From NCBI RefSeq assembly GCF_004023665.1, contig NZ_SAUF01000005.1:682001-746000 (forward strand): a stretch of DNA of 64,000 nt, in the 5' to 3' direction. Below the pieces are notes generated by a model. It ran no database searches. It was given only the letters and a program-made list of their open reading frames with translations, and was not told the DNA's origin. The position numbers and the translations under genes were made by a program. This document shows positions 1 through 8,387 of the stretch, in pieces; position 1 is the first letter of the stretch; each line of letters opens with the position of its first letter. Source of the stretch: Afifella aestuarii. Its GTDB lineage: Bacteria > Pseudomonadota > Alphaproteobacteria > Rhizobiales > Afifellaceae.

Positions 1-693
1 TGGCTTCAGGCAATCGAGCGACCCGGGATAGGTGCTCTGGCCGACCGAATCATAGACGACGTCGCACAGCCGACCATCTGTGATGTCCCTGACGCGAGCG
101 ACGAAGTCCTCTTCGCGATAATTGACGGTGTGCGTGCAGCCGTGCGCTTTCGCGAGTTCCGCCTTATCGGGCGATCCGACGGTCCCGATGACGGTCGCTC
201 CGAGATGTTTCGCCCATTGGCAGGCGATCAACCCGACCCCGCCGGCAGCCGCATGAAAGAGGACCGTCTGCCCGCGTTCGACCCGAAACGTCTGGCGCAG
301 GAGATACTGGGCCGTCAGCCCCTTCAGCATCATCGCCGCGCCGGTCTTGAAGTCGATCTCGTCGGGAAGCCGCACCAGACTATCGGCAGAAATCAGTCGC
401 TCGGCTGCATAGGCGCCAAGTCCGCCGACATAGGCGACCCGATCACCCGGCCGAAAACGCGAAACCCCAGCCCCGACGGAGACGACGGTTCCTGCCCCTT
501 CGTTGCCGGGCGTGAGCGGCAAGCCGTTCGGCGCGTTGTAGAGGCCCGTGCGGTAGTAGGTATCGAGGTAGTTGAGCCCGATCGCCTCATGCCGGATCTT
601 GACTTCGCCCTCCCCCGGCGCGCCGACCTCTTCGTCTTCGACCTGCAGCACCTCTGGCCCGCCATGCGCGTGAACTCGAACGACACTCGTCAC
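1..693 (-). CDS. Zinc-independent NADPH:quinone oxidoreductase (MDR family), C-terminus cut by window edge
   Basis: Medium-chain dehydrogenase/reductase of the quinone oxidoreductase (QOR) type, expected to reduce quinones or enals with NADPH in the cytosol. The visible 231 residues hold the GroES-like domain with the GNEGAG signature (about residues 63-68, where zinc alcohol dehydrogenases carry GHE) and the Rossmann glycine motif AAAGGVG (about 148-154). No catalytic zinc ligands are seen. The start is a GTG overlapping the stop of the TerC gene by 4 bases, which implies translational coupling in a pcs-terC-qor operon. The true C-terminus lies left of base 1. Confidence 0.85.
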   Translation of the reverse strand, partial: MTSVVRVHAHGGPEVLQVEDEEVGAPGEGEVKIRHEAIGLNYLDTYYRTGLYNAPNGLPLTPGNEGAGTVVSVGAGVSRFRPGDRVAYVGGLGAYAAERLISADSLVRLPDEIDFKTGAAMMLKGLTAQYLLRQTFRVERGQTVLFHAAAGGVGLIACQWAKHLGATVIGTVGSPDKAELAKAHGCTHTVNYREEDFVARVRDITDGRLCDVVYDSVGQSTYPGSLDCLKP

Positions 694-1418
694 TCTCCGC
701 CTCCTGCAATCTTCTGTCGGCGGCGCCGCGCAAGGACGTTGAACACCTCGACCACCGCCGCAAATGCCATTGAAAAGTAGATATAGCCGCGCGGGATATG
801 GAAACCCAAACCATCGGCGATGAGCGCCACGCCGATCAGAAGCAGAAAGGCGAGCGCCAACATTTTGGTGGTCGGATTGTGCTTGATGAACTCGGCGATC
901 GGTCCCGACGCGGCATACATGACCGCAATCGCCACAATGACGGCGGCGATCATCACCTCGACATGTTCGGCCATCCCGATCGCCGTGATGATGGAATCGA
1001 CGGAAAAAACCATATCGATGATCAGCACTTGGGCGATGATCCCGCCGAAGGACGCGGTCTTGGCCTCCGCAAGCGTCGCCGTCTCATGCTCGATCTCGGC
1101 ATGGATCTCATGCGTCGCCTTGTAGATCAGGAAAAGCCCGCCACCGATCAAGATGAGATCGCGCCACGAGACGTCCTGCCCGAACGTGGTGAAGACCGGC
1201 GCCGTGAGCCCAATCAGCCACGACAGGACAAGCAGAAGCAGGATGCGGAAGACGAGCGCCAGAAGAAGCCCGATCTGGCGTGCTTTTTTTGCCTGCTCCT
1301 CGGGAAGCCGGCTGACGACGACCGAAATGAAGACGATGTTGTCGATGCCAAGCACGATCTCCATGACGCAGAGCGTCAGGAAACTCGCCCAGACCTGTGG
1401 ATCCGACAGAAACTCCAT
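690..1418 (-). CDS. TerC family integral membrane protein
   Basis: TerC/Alx-type inner-membrane protein of 242 residues with about seven membrane segments. Two family motifs with buried acidic residues are visible: GIDNIVFI near residue 24 and SVDSIITAIGM near 138. Members have been linked to tellurite resistance, manganese export and metalation of exported proteins; the exact substrate here is not shown by sequence. The gene starts 18 bases after the pcs stop and overlaps the next gene by 4 bases, so it is the middle gene of a three-gene operon. Confidence 0.88.
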   Translation of the reverse strand: MEFLSDPQVWASFLTLCVMEIVLGIDNIVFISVVVSRLPEEQAKKARQIGLLLALVFRILLLLVLSWLIGLTAPVFTTFGQDVSWRDLILIGGGLFLIYKATHEIHAEIEHETATLAEAKTASFGGIIAQVLIIDMVFSVDSIITAIGMAEHVEVMIAAVIVAIAVMYAASGPIAEFIKHNPTTKMLALAFLLLIGVALIADGLGFHIPRGYIYFSMAFAAVVEVFNVLARRRRQKIAGGGE

Positions 1419-1436
1419 GGCCTCAGCTGGCCAAGG

Positions 1437-2174
1437 CTAAAAGCGTGCCAGAAGCTGCTGCACGCCAGCAACACCGAGAAGATAGAAGCTCGTAACGAGC
1501 AGCAGCATCTCGACCGTCGAATTTTGATCGAAACCGGTCGCGATCAAAATGCCGGCACAGATCATCCAAAGCACCATCATCAACAGCGTGAGCCAGCGCC
1601 ATTTGGTAACGCGCACGGGATGCACGAAATTGACCGGAAGAAACGTGCCGACAGCGAGGAGCACCGTCACCATGAAGGTCACGAAAGGATGCGGCTGCAA
1701 AGCGAAGAGGACGAAGACGGCGAGATTCCAGGCGGCCGGGAACCCTCTGAACGAATTGTCCGGCTCCTTCATCCGCGTGTCGGCGAAATAGAGCGCGCCG
1801 GTGATCGCCACGATCATCGCGGCGAGAATGCCGAAAAAGGTTCCCAGCCCGCAGCCGCTCGCCAGGATAATGGCCGGCACGAAGACATAGGTCGTGTAAT
1901 CGATGACGAAATCGAGCGCGCTGCCATCCCAACGCGGCAGGCGGGAGCCCACCTGGTAGCGGCGCGCGATCGGCCCGTCGAGCGCATCGACGATGAGCGC
2001 GATCCCAAGCCACACGAATGCGGCGCGCCATTCGCCGCGCGCGGCCGCAAGCGTCGCGAGCAGCGCCAGCGCTGCCCCGCTCGCCGTCAATAGATGGATG
2101 GCGAAGAGCGACGCGGCGGCGCGTAAATGCTCCAGTTGCTGCCCGAGCTGCAAATCCCTAGACCCCGTCAACAT
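1437..2174 (-). CDS. pcs: Phosphatidylcholine synthase (CDP-alcohol phosphotransferase)
   Basis: Condenses CDP-diacylglycerol with choline to give phosphatidylcholine in one step, in the inner membrane. The 245-residue protein is very hydrophobic and carries the Pcs variant of the CDP-alcohol phosphotransferase motif: Asp66-Gly67-x2-Ala70-Arg71, then twelve residues, Gly84-x3-Asp88-x3-Asp92. The x12 spacing separates Pcs from PgsA or PssA. A GAGGAG ribosome site precedes the ATG. It heads a minus-strand cluster with terC and a quinone oxidoreductase. Pcs is typical of host-associated and free-living Hyphomicrobiales, a main reason for placing the organism there. Confidence 0.93.
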   Translation of the reverse strand: MLTGSRDLQLGQQLEHLRAAASLFAIHLLTASGAALALLATLAAARGEWRAAFVWLGIALIVDALDGPIARRYQVGSRLPRWDGSALDFVIDYTTYVFVPAIILASGCGLGTFFGILAAMIVAITGALYFADTRMKEPDNSFRGFPAAWNLAVFVLFALQPHPFVTFMVTVLLAVGTFLPVNFVHPVRVTKWRWLTLLMMVLWMICAGILIATGFDQNSTVEMLLLVTSFYLLGVAGVQQLLARF

Positions 2175-2386
2175 AGTGGCTCCTCATGCCGCTTTTGGCG
2201 TCAAAACGCCAGCCCTCCGGCAAGGGCAAAAAGATCCACCGGCTGTCTGCCGGCGAGGCATTGGCCCGGTTGCGGCAAACGATGCAAGCTTTTTGCGTCA
2301 CGGAGAGATTCTTTTCCTCGTTGTGGTCTTTGCTTGCGCTCTGGCAAGAGGCCATATGCCTGGAAACGCAACCCATAGGGCAATAA

Positions 2387-3607
2387 ATGCTCGGCAGACA
2401 ATCTGGTTCGAGTGAAGATATGGCAGGATTAAGAATGAAGCCACGCGACGATTTCGAAATCTGCATCGTCGGAGGCGGTGCCACCGGCTGGGCCGCAGCG
2501 CTCGCGGCGGCAGAAGCCGGGCGCACCACTGCCATCATCGCTCCACCTGCGAACTTCCCCATCGGACGCACCGCTGCGCTTTTTGCTGGCTCGATCGAGC
2601 TTCTGGAACAGTTCGGTGCCATGCCCGATCTCGTCTCGGCCGCCGCACCTTTGCAAGCGATGCGGCTCATCGACGACACCGGACGGCTAATTCGCGCACC
2701 CGAGGTGACGTTCTACGCCGGCGAGGTCGGCTTGAACGCTTTTGGCTACAACATCCCCAATCGCCGCCTCGTCGAAGCGCTGTCCGAACGCGCGCGCAAC
2801 AGCCGCTACATCACAATTTTCGAGGATACCGCCAGCGAACTGAGCTTCCACAGCGACTGCGTCCACATCACCACCGGCCACGGTGCCTACCTGAAGAGTG
2901 ACCTCGTGGTGGGCGCCGACGGCGCGCGCTCTCTCGTTCGAGCCAAAACCGGCATAGCGGTCAGACGTTGGCGCTATGCCCAATCGGCGTTGGTGACGAC
3001 CTTGTCCGTCACTCATCCCCACCATTCTGTGTCGACGGAGTTCCACACAGATCGTGGCCCGTTCACCCTCGTACCGATGCAGGGCAACAATGTCAGCCTG
3101 GTCTGGGTCGAACGCCCGCGCGAAGCTGCGCTCCTCTGCGAGATCCCCGAAGAAGAATTCGCGCGGCGCGCAGAACGCTCCGCGCATTCGCTCCTGGGGG
3201 CCATGCAGGTCACCTCGCCGCGCGCAAGCTATCCTCTTTCGGCAGGTCTCGCCGACCGTTTCGCCTCGGGGCGCGCGCTTCTGATCGGCGAGGCCGCGCA
3301 TATTTTTCCCCCGATCGGAGCTCAGGGCCTCAATCTCGGCCTGCGCGACGTCGAAGCCCTCAAAACGGTCCTGTCACTCAATCGCAACCGGCTCGACGAA
3401 GGCACGGCCACAGAATTTCATCGCCTTCGCCAGGCCGATGTTCGCAGCCGTACGCTTGCAGTCGATCTCCTGAACCGATCGCTGCTGACCGGGCTTCTGC
3501 CGGTCCAGGCGTTGCGCGCGGTCGCGCTCTCGGCAGCCGGCGGCTTTGCGCCCTTTCGACGGTTTCTGATGCAGCAGGGTCTGGCGAAGACGTTCCGGGG
3601 CCTCTGA
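2387..3607 (+). CDS. UbiH/UbiF/UbiL-type FAD-dependent hydroxylase (ubiquinone biosynthesis)
   Basis: Flavin monooxygenase of the UbiH/COQ6 family, probably hydroxylating the ubiquinone ring precursor. Motifs in order: the FAD Rossmann loop VGGGATG near the N-terminus, the GADGARS motif in the middle, and the second FAD contact IGEAAHIFPPIGAQGLNLGLRD-like segment (GEAAH...PP.G.QG.N) toward the C-terminus. Length near 400 is normal. Starts at 2387 (after AGGG), 2420 and 2435 (after AGGA, six bases upstream) are all possible; the third has the best spacing. Which ring position it hydroxylates (C1, C5 or C6) cannot be read from sequence. It converges with the AEC transporter, leaving only 3 bases between stops. 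Confidence 0.87.
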   Translation: MLGRQSGSSEDMAGLRMKPRDDFEICIVGGGATGWAAALAAAEAGRTTAIIAPPANFPIGRTAALFAGSIELLEQFGAMPDLVSAAAPLQAMRLIDDTGRLIRAPEVTFYAGEVGLNAFGYNIPNRRLVEALSERARNSRYITIFEDTASELSFHSDCVHITTGHGAYLKSDLVVGADGARSLVRAKTGIAVRRWRYAQSALVTTLSVTHPHHSVSTEFHTDRGPFTLVPMQGNNVSLVWVERPREAALLCEIPEEEFARRAERSAHSLLGAMQVTSPRASYPLSAGLADRFASGRALLIGEAAHIFPPIGAQGLNLGLRDVEALKTVLSLNRNRLDEGTATEFHRLRQADVRSRTLAVDLLNRSLLTGLLPVQALRAVALSAAGGFAPFRRFLMQQGLAKTFRGL

Positions 3608-3610
3608 GAG

Positions 3611-4576
3611 TTAGGATCCAAACGGATCGAGCGGCAAAAGGCCCGTGGTGACGAGATAAAGAACGAGGCTGACAGTGACCACGGACGCCGCGGTTCCGAG
3701 TAGGATCCCCGACGAGCCTTCCAGCACATAGGTGCGATACTGCGTCGCGATCACATAGATCGTGGCGGCAGGCGGCAGTGCCGCCATCAAGACCCCGGTC
3801 TGGATCCAGACCGGGTCGAACCCTCCGATCCAGGTGAGAAGAAGATAAGCGATCAGCGGGTGCACGAGGAGCTTGATCGCGATCAGAAACGGCAGTTCGC
3901 CCGGCACCCGCCGCAGCGGTCGCAGGCCAACCGTGACGCCGAGAGCAAAAAGCGCGCAGGGCGCGGCAGACCCCCCAAGAAGCGACAGGAACCGCTCGAG
4001 CGGCGCAGGAAGGCCAACACCGATGAAAGCGGCGAGAACACCCGCGAGCGTCGCTAGGATAAAAGGATGCAGGAGCACTTTGCGGGGAATCGACTTCAAG
4101 ATTGAGCCGATCGGCTGATGACTTGCCCCGCTCATCGCCATCATGAGGGGCGCCAGCGTGAAGACGAGGGTCACGTCGAAGCTGAAGATCAGCGCCGCCG
4201 GTGCGGCCGCCTGCGGCCCAAGCGCGACGATCGCCAGCGGCGCACCCATATAGCCGACATTGCCGTAGCCCCCGACGAGCCCCTGAACGGTCGCCTCCGG
4301 AATGCGACCGTCGTTCTTGAGCACCGCAAACGCGAAGGCGAAAGCAAACGCGGTATAGGTCGCAAAAGTGGTCGCGAAAATGAAGCTGCCGTTCGTCAGC
4401 TCTTCGATCGGCGTCTTCGAGAGCACCTCGAAGAAGAGCGCCGGAAGCGCGAAATAGATCACGTAGAGGTTCAGCCAAGCGAGCGCCTTCTCATCCTCGT
4501 GCCAGATGCGGCCGGCGACGAAACCGAGAAGGATCAGACCAAAGAATGGCAGGGCAAGGCCCACGATATCACTCAT
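3611..4576 (-). CDS. AEC (auxin efflux carrier) family transporter
   Basis: Inner-membrane permease of about 322 residues with roughly ten hydrophobic segments, beginning MSDIVGLALPFFGLILLGF, which is a typical AEC N-terminus. Bacterial members export or exchange small organic acids such as malate or malonate; the substrate here is unknown. An upstream extension to 4639 exists, but it is hydrophilic and lacks family features, so the ATG at 4576 is chosen. The gene is divergent from the LpxL-like acyltransferase, with about 100 bases shared as promoter region, and ends 3 bases from the UbiH-family stop. Confidence 0.87.
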   Translation of the reverse strand: MSDIVGLALPFFGLILLGFVAGRIWHEDEKALAWLNLYVIYFALPALFFEVLSKTPIEELTNGSFIFATTFATYTAFAFAFAFAVLKNDGRIPEATVQGLVGGYGNVGYMGAPLAIVALGPQAAAPAALIFSFDVTLVFTLAPLMMAMSGASHQPIGSILKSIPRKVLLHPFILATLAGVLAAFIGVGLPAPLERFLSLLGGSAAPCALFALGVTVGLRPLRRVPGELPFLIAIKLLVHPLIAYLLLTWIGGFDPVWIQTGVLMAALPPAATIYVIATQYRTYVLEGSSGILLGTAASVVTVSLVLYLVTTGLLPLDPFGS

Positions 4577-4680
4577 CCTGAACCGGCGCTTTCCTTCTTC
4601 ATGGCTTCCGGGCGACGGGTCGGCTCGTGTTGCATCCACGAGCGAGCTTCGCTAAGCGGTCCGCCGACCCTGCGGGCTAG

Positions 4681-5634
4681 ATGGTTGGACCCATCTCGTC
4701 AATTGACGCAGGCTTCCGCGGGCAAGCCATGACCTCCGGCCGATCATTGTCAACGACACGCCGTGCACGCTACTTCGCCGAGTACGCTCTCATGCGTCTC
4801 GTCGCGGTACTCCTGCGATCATTACCAATCGATGTTGCGTCGAACATAATGGGCCGCGCCTGGAGTTTGGTCGGACCTCGAACGCATCGGCATCCAAGGG
4901 TGATGCAAAATCTCGCCATCGCCTTTCCCGAAAAGAGCGAATCGGAGCGCCAGGAGATCGCCCGCCAGCAATGGGACAATTTGGGGCGGACCTTCGCCGA
5001 GAGCTTTCTCATCGACCTCATCTTGGCGAGCGACCGCGTGACGATCGACATCGACCCGAAGCTGCGTCAAAGTTTCGTTGACCGCGGTGCAGGCCTGCTG
5101 GTCGTCGGCCTCCATTCGGCCAATTGGGAGATCGCGTCGATCGCCATCCCGAAAGAGCTCAACGGGATCGGCCTCTATCAAAGGCTCAAAAACCCCTACT
5201 CGGACGCCTACGTCACGAGCTTGCGGTCAAACGTGTTTCCGGGTGGTCTCATCGCGAAAGCCAAGTCCACACCGAAGCGCGTGATGGCCCATGTCCGTGC
5301 CGGCGGTGCCGTCGCGCTGCTCGGCGATCAGCGTGAAGCGAAAGGCATCAAGGTCGTGGTCTTCGGCAAGGAGACGACCGCCAATCCCTTTCCTGCGATG
5401 GTGGCACGTCGTTTGCATAATCCTGTGGTTGCTGGCCGCGTCCTTCGAGGCAAAGGTGCACGCTTCATCGTTCAGGCGAAGGTGCTCGAATGCCCCCAAA
5501 CTGGAAACCAGATGGAGGACGTGGCCGTATTTACTCAGACGATCCAGACACAATTCGAAGCCTGGATCCGAGAGAGGCCGGGAGAGTGGATGTGGGTTCA
5601 CGACCGCTGGAAATCAGCCCGAGCGCGCAGTTGA
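4681..5634 (+). CDS. LpxL/HtrB-family lysophospholipid or lipid A acyltransferase
   Basis: Membrane-anchored acyltransferase of the LpxL/LpxM/HtrB superfamily, which transfers acyl chains to lipid A precursors (or, in some relatives, to lipids). The catalytic H-x4-E motif is visible as HSANWE at His145-Glu150, followed by a conserved GDQ segment near residue 220 and the C-terminal PGEWMWVHDRW block typical of the family. The N-terminal hydrophobic stretch around residues 35-65 should anchor it. The ATG at 4729 is an alternative start; neither has a clear ribosome site. Secondary acylation of lipid A is the likeliest role, but its specificity is not decidable here. Confidence 0.85.
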   Translation: MVGPISSIDAGFRGQAMTSGRSLSTTRRARYFAEYALMRLVAVLLRSLPIDVASNIMGRAWSLVGPRTHRHPRVMQNLAIAFPEKSESERQEIARQQWDNLGRTFAESFLIDLILASDRVTIDIDPKLRQSFVDRGAGLLVVGLHSANWEIASIAIPKELNGIGLYQRLKNPYSDAYVTSLRSNVFPGGLIAKAKSTPKRVMAHVRAGGAVALLGDQREAKGIKVVVFGKETTANPFPAMVARRLHNPVVAGRVLRGKGARFIVQAKVLECPQTGNQMEDVAVFTQTIQTQFEAWIRERPGEWMWVHDRWKSARARS

Positions 5635-5700
5635 GGAGCCCGCAGCCGCGCCTTGACTTTCCCTCACGATGCCCGATCTTCGAGCTGTTAGGTTGAACTT

Positions 5701-6030
5701 ATGGACAACATGCGATCAGCCAAATTCAATATCGGTGACGTCGTCAAACATCGCGTCCTGCCATTCCGCGGCGTGATTTTCGACGTCGATCCTGTCTTCG
5801 ACAACACGGACGAATGGTACGATGCCATCCCGGCCGAGATCCGGCCGTCGAAGGACCAACCATTCTATCATTTGCTGGCGGAGAACGCGGAGACCGAATA
5901 CGTGGCCTACGTCTCCGAACAGAACCTCGTCCCGGATGATTCGGGCGAACCCGTCCGTCATCCGCAGGTGACCGAGCTGTTCGCCTCGTTTGAGAACGGC
6001 CAATACCAAATGCGCGAGGCCATCAACTAG
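5701..6030 (+). CDS. hspQ: Heat shock protein HspQ (hemimethylated DNA-binding domain)
   Basis: Small cytosolic protein of 109 residues of the HspQ/YccV family. In enterobacteria HspQ is a specificity-enhancing factor for the Lon protease and also binds hemimethylated oriC DNA. Family features: the FNIGDVVKHR opening strand, the FRGVIFDVDP segment, the acidic NTDEWYD turn and the QPFYHLL block. An internal ATG three codons in is an alternative start. It follows the acyltransferase by 66 bases on the same strand and converges with the Nramp gene. Confidence 0.92.
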   Translation: MDNMRSAKFNIGDVVKHRVLPFRGVIFDVDPVFDNTDEWYDAIPAEIRPSKDQPFYHLLAENAETEYVAYVSEQNLVPDDSGEPVRHPQVTELFASFENGQYQMREAIN

Positions 6031-6054
6031 GACTTCGCGGTCTCGGTCTCCCAG

Positions 6055-7365
6055 TTAGAGAGGCGGCAGACCGGGTATGTCGATGCCGAATATGTCGAGC
6101 AAAAGCACCATATTGAGCGCCAGAACGACGACCGTTCCCGTCACGGCGATGACGCTGATCAAGCGCCGCGCAACGAACTGCCCCATGATCTCGCGGCTGG
6201 CGCTGAAGTAGACGAGTGCGATCATCGGCACAGGCAGTGCGATCGACAGAATCACCTGGCTGATGACGAGCGCCTTTGTGGCGTTGATGCCGAGCGCGAC
6301 GACTACGAAGGCCGGCAGCATGGTGACGAGCCGCCGGACCCATATCGGAATACTGAAGCCGACGAATCCCTGCATGATCATCTGTCCGGCCATCGTTCCG
6401 ACGACGGAGCTCGATACGCCGGACGCGATCAGGGAAATCAGGAACACTTCGGCCGCCGCCACGCCGAGAAGCGGCGTCAGCGTGTGATAGGCCGTCTCGA
6501 TCTCCGCGACCTCGCTGTGACCCGCGTGAAAAGCGCTCGAGGCCATGATCACCATGGCCATGTTCACGAGCCCCGCCACCGCCAGGGCCAGAACCACTTC
6601 GCGGTTGGAGAATCGAACGAGCTTGCGTCGATCTTGATCGTTGCTTGCCGGTGCGCGGTTCTGTGTCAGCCCCGAATGCAGATAGACGGCATGCGGCATG
6701 ACGGTCGCGCCGATGATGCCGACGGAAATCAGCAGCGCCTCGCCGTCCGGCATCTCCGGCACAAAGACATGCAGACCGGCCGCCGCCCAATCCACGGGTG
6801 CGATAAACATCTCGATCAGGTAACAAAGCCCGATAAGGCCGACGAGTGCGCCGATGATGAGCTCCATCGGCCGGAAACCGCCCCGCTCGAACAGCAGGAT
6901 CGCGAGCGTTACGACGGCGGTAATCCCCATGCCGACAAGGAGCGGCATGTCGAAGAGGAGCGCGAGCCCGATCGCTCCGCCGAGGAACTCGGCAAGGTCG
7001 GTCGCCATCGCGGCAATCTCGCTCACCACCCACATCACGAGAACGACTGGCAGCGGGAACCTGTCTCGGCAGAGCTCCGCGAGATTGCGCCCGGTGACGA
7101 TGCCGAGCCGCGCAGACAGGGCCTGAAACAACATGGCGATCAGGTTCGCCATCAAGACGACCCACAGGAGCGTATAGCCGTACTTCGCGCCCGCCTGGAT
7201 GTTCGTGGCGAAATTGCCCGGGTCCATATAGGCGATCGAGGCGATCACTGCCGGCCCGGCAAAGACCATTCCGGAGAAAGGCCCGCGGCGCCTGCCCGCG
7301 AGGGTCTCGCGGATGGCCGTGGTGGTGCGGTCGGATAAAGAAGAAGAGCGAGGGGACGCGGTCAC
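6055..7365 (-). CDS. mntH: Nramp family divalent metal (Mn2+/Fe2+) transporter
   Basis: Proton-coupled manganese/iron importer of the inner membrane, 436 residues with about eleven membrane segments. Metal-binding motifs of the Nramp fold are intact: DPGN at residues 48-51 in TM1 and the MPHAVYLHSGL block in TM6 (the Met-Pro-His metal site). Translation starts at GTG with an unusually polar first 25 residues. A strong sigma70-like promoter lies just upstream (7395-7422). Substrate preference (manganese over iron) is inferred from family membership. It converges with hspQ without a visible terminator. Confidence 0.92.
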   Translation of the reverse strand: MTASPRSSSLSDRTTTAIRETLAGRRRGPFSGMVFAGPAVIASIAYMDPGNFATNIQAGAKYGYTLLWVVLMANLIAMLFQALSARLGIVTGRNLAELCRDRFPLPVVLVMWVVSEIAAMATDLAEFLGGAIGLALLFDMPLLVGMGITAVVTLAILLFERGGFRPMELIIGALVGLIGLCYLIEMFIAPVDWAAAGLHVFVPEMPDGEALLISVGIIGATVMPHAVYLHSGLTQNRAPASNDQDRRKLVRFSNREVVLALAVAGLVNMAMVIMASSAFHAGHSEVAEIETAYHTLTPLLGVAAAEVFLISLIASGVSSSVVGTMAGQMIMQGFVGFSIPIWVRRLVTMLPAFVVVALGINATKALVISQVILSIALPVPMIALVYFSASREIMGQFVARRLISVIAVTGTVVVLALNMVLLLDIFGIDIPGLPPL

Positions 7366-7394
7366 GCGGGGGCTTCTTTTGCTGTATGGCGAGA

Positions 7395-7422
7395 AATGTA
7401 GCCCCGGCTAAATCGTTGTCAA
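7395..7422 (-). promoter_or_regulatory. Predicted sigma70-type promoter of the Nramp gene with a palindrome in the spacer
   Basis: Reading the minus strand, a perfect -35 TTGACA (7417-7422) is followed after 16 bases by -10 TACATT (7395-7400), about 30 bases before the GTG start. The spacer contains TAGCC-GG-GGCTA, a short palindrome where a metal-responsive repressor could sit. The promoter match is seen; regulation by Mur, MntR or another repressor is inference. Confidence 0.6.
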
Positions 7423-7494
7423 CTGCTGGCCACCAAACGCATTTCGATCTTTTGAAGCAAGCGACGTCCTCCAGAAAGACAGAAGACCCCGCCG

Positions 7495-7525
7495 AAACAA
7501 AAAAGGCCCCGGCAATGCCGGGGCC
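7495..7525 (-). terminator. Rho-independent terminator downstream of the IalB gene
   Basis: On the minus strand the hairpin GGCCCCGGC-ATT-GCCGGGGCC (7505-7525) is followed by TTTTTTGTTT. It begins 27 bases after the stop of the IalB-family gene, so it ends that transcript before the Nramp promoter. Confidence 0.9.
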
Positions 7526-7551
7526 ATGAAACGTTTTATGGAGAGCCGGCC

Positions 7552-8193
7552 TTACTGGCCGGAGCTCTGCTGCTGCTTCTCGATGAGCTGCTTGCGGGCC
7601 TGCTCGGCCTTGCGCTTCAACTCGTCCTGCAGCTTCTGCTGCTCGGCTTGCAGCTCTTTCGGGTCGATCGCTTCGCCCTCATACGAGGCCGTGAAGCCAG
7701 ACAGGCTCACGTCGAAATTGATCGGCTTGGCCTGCTGGTTGAGCGTGGTGATGACGAGCTTGCTGCCGCGCTTCATGGAAGCGAGGAAATCATCATTCAC
7801 TTCCGCTTCGGCGAAGCAGAGATTCGGGAAGCAGATCGAGTACTGCACCTTGGTGGGCTTGCCGCCGTCGATCTGAACCTGCAGCCCCGGCCGCAAAAGC
7901 ATTCCCGGCGGCACGGCCGAAACCAGGAACTTCTTGCCTTCGGTCTCGCGCAACGAGACCGCTGCAAGCAGCTGCCCCGTGGCGGCGCGACGTTCGCGTG
8001 TGACCACGCAGACCTGCTTTTTGTTCTGCGGGTTTTCGCTGCACAGCTTGACCCATTCCGGCTGCTGCTGCTGATCCTGGTTCGGCTGCTGGTCCTGCGC
8101 CCAGGCGGGCGAGACTGCAAGAACCAGGAGCAAGGGCGCCGCGACCTGCGCAATGGAACGCGACCGCCGCATCGCGGCCTGAAGAAATTGCAT
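7552..8193 (-). CDS. Invasion-associated locus B (IalB) family periplasmic protein
   Basis: Secreted protein of about 213 residues. The N-terminus is a Sec signal peptide (hydrophobic run then a SPAWA-Q cleavage site near residue 32), followed by a Gln-rich linker and the IalB domain with conserved cysteines (SENPQNKKQVC and the SICFPNLCFAEAEV segment) expected to form disulphides. The last 40 residues are a charged Gln/Lys/Glu-rich coiled coil. IalB was named in Bartonella for erythrocyte invasion, but homologues are universal in Hyphomicrobiales and their function is unknown. The ATG at 8193 has GAGG at good spacing; the in-frame GTG at 8208 does not. Confidence 0.88.
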   Translation of the reverse strand: MQFLQAAMRRSRSIAQVAAPLLLVLAVSPAWAQDQQPNQDQQQQPEWVKLCSENPQNKKQVCVVTRERRAATGQLLAAVSLRETEGKKFLVSAVPPGMLLRPGLQVQIDGGKPTKVQYSICFPNLCFAEAEVNDDFLASMKRGSKLVITTLNQQAKPINFDVSLSGFTASYEGEAIDPKELQAEQQKLQDELKRKAEQARKQLIEKQQQSSGQ

Positions 8194-8387
8194 GGATGAT
8201 CCTCGCACTGACTCGGCGCGCGTGGCGCCCTTTCATTCTGTCCGGGTTGGAAGACCTCAGAATGCGGCGACACCATGTCGGAGCCCCGCGGCCAACTCCA
8301 TAGTCCGCAATTGCACGCTATGCCAGATTGGCGCAAGGTCCGATTCTCGCCCTTAAACGATAGACGATAACTGGAGAGCCATCCCAA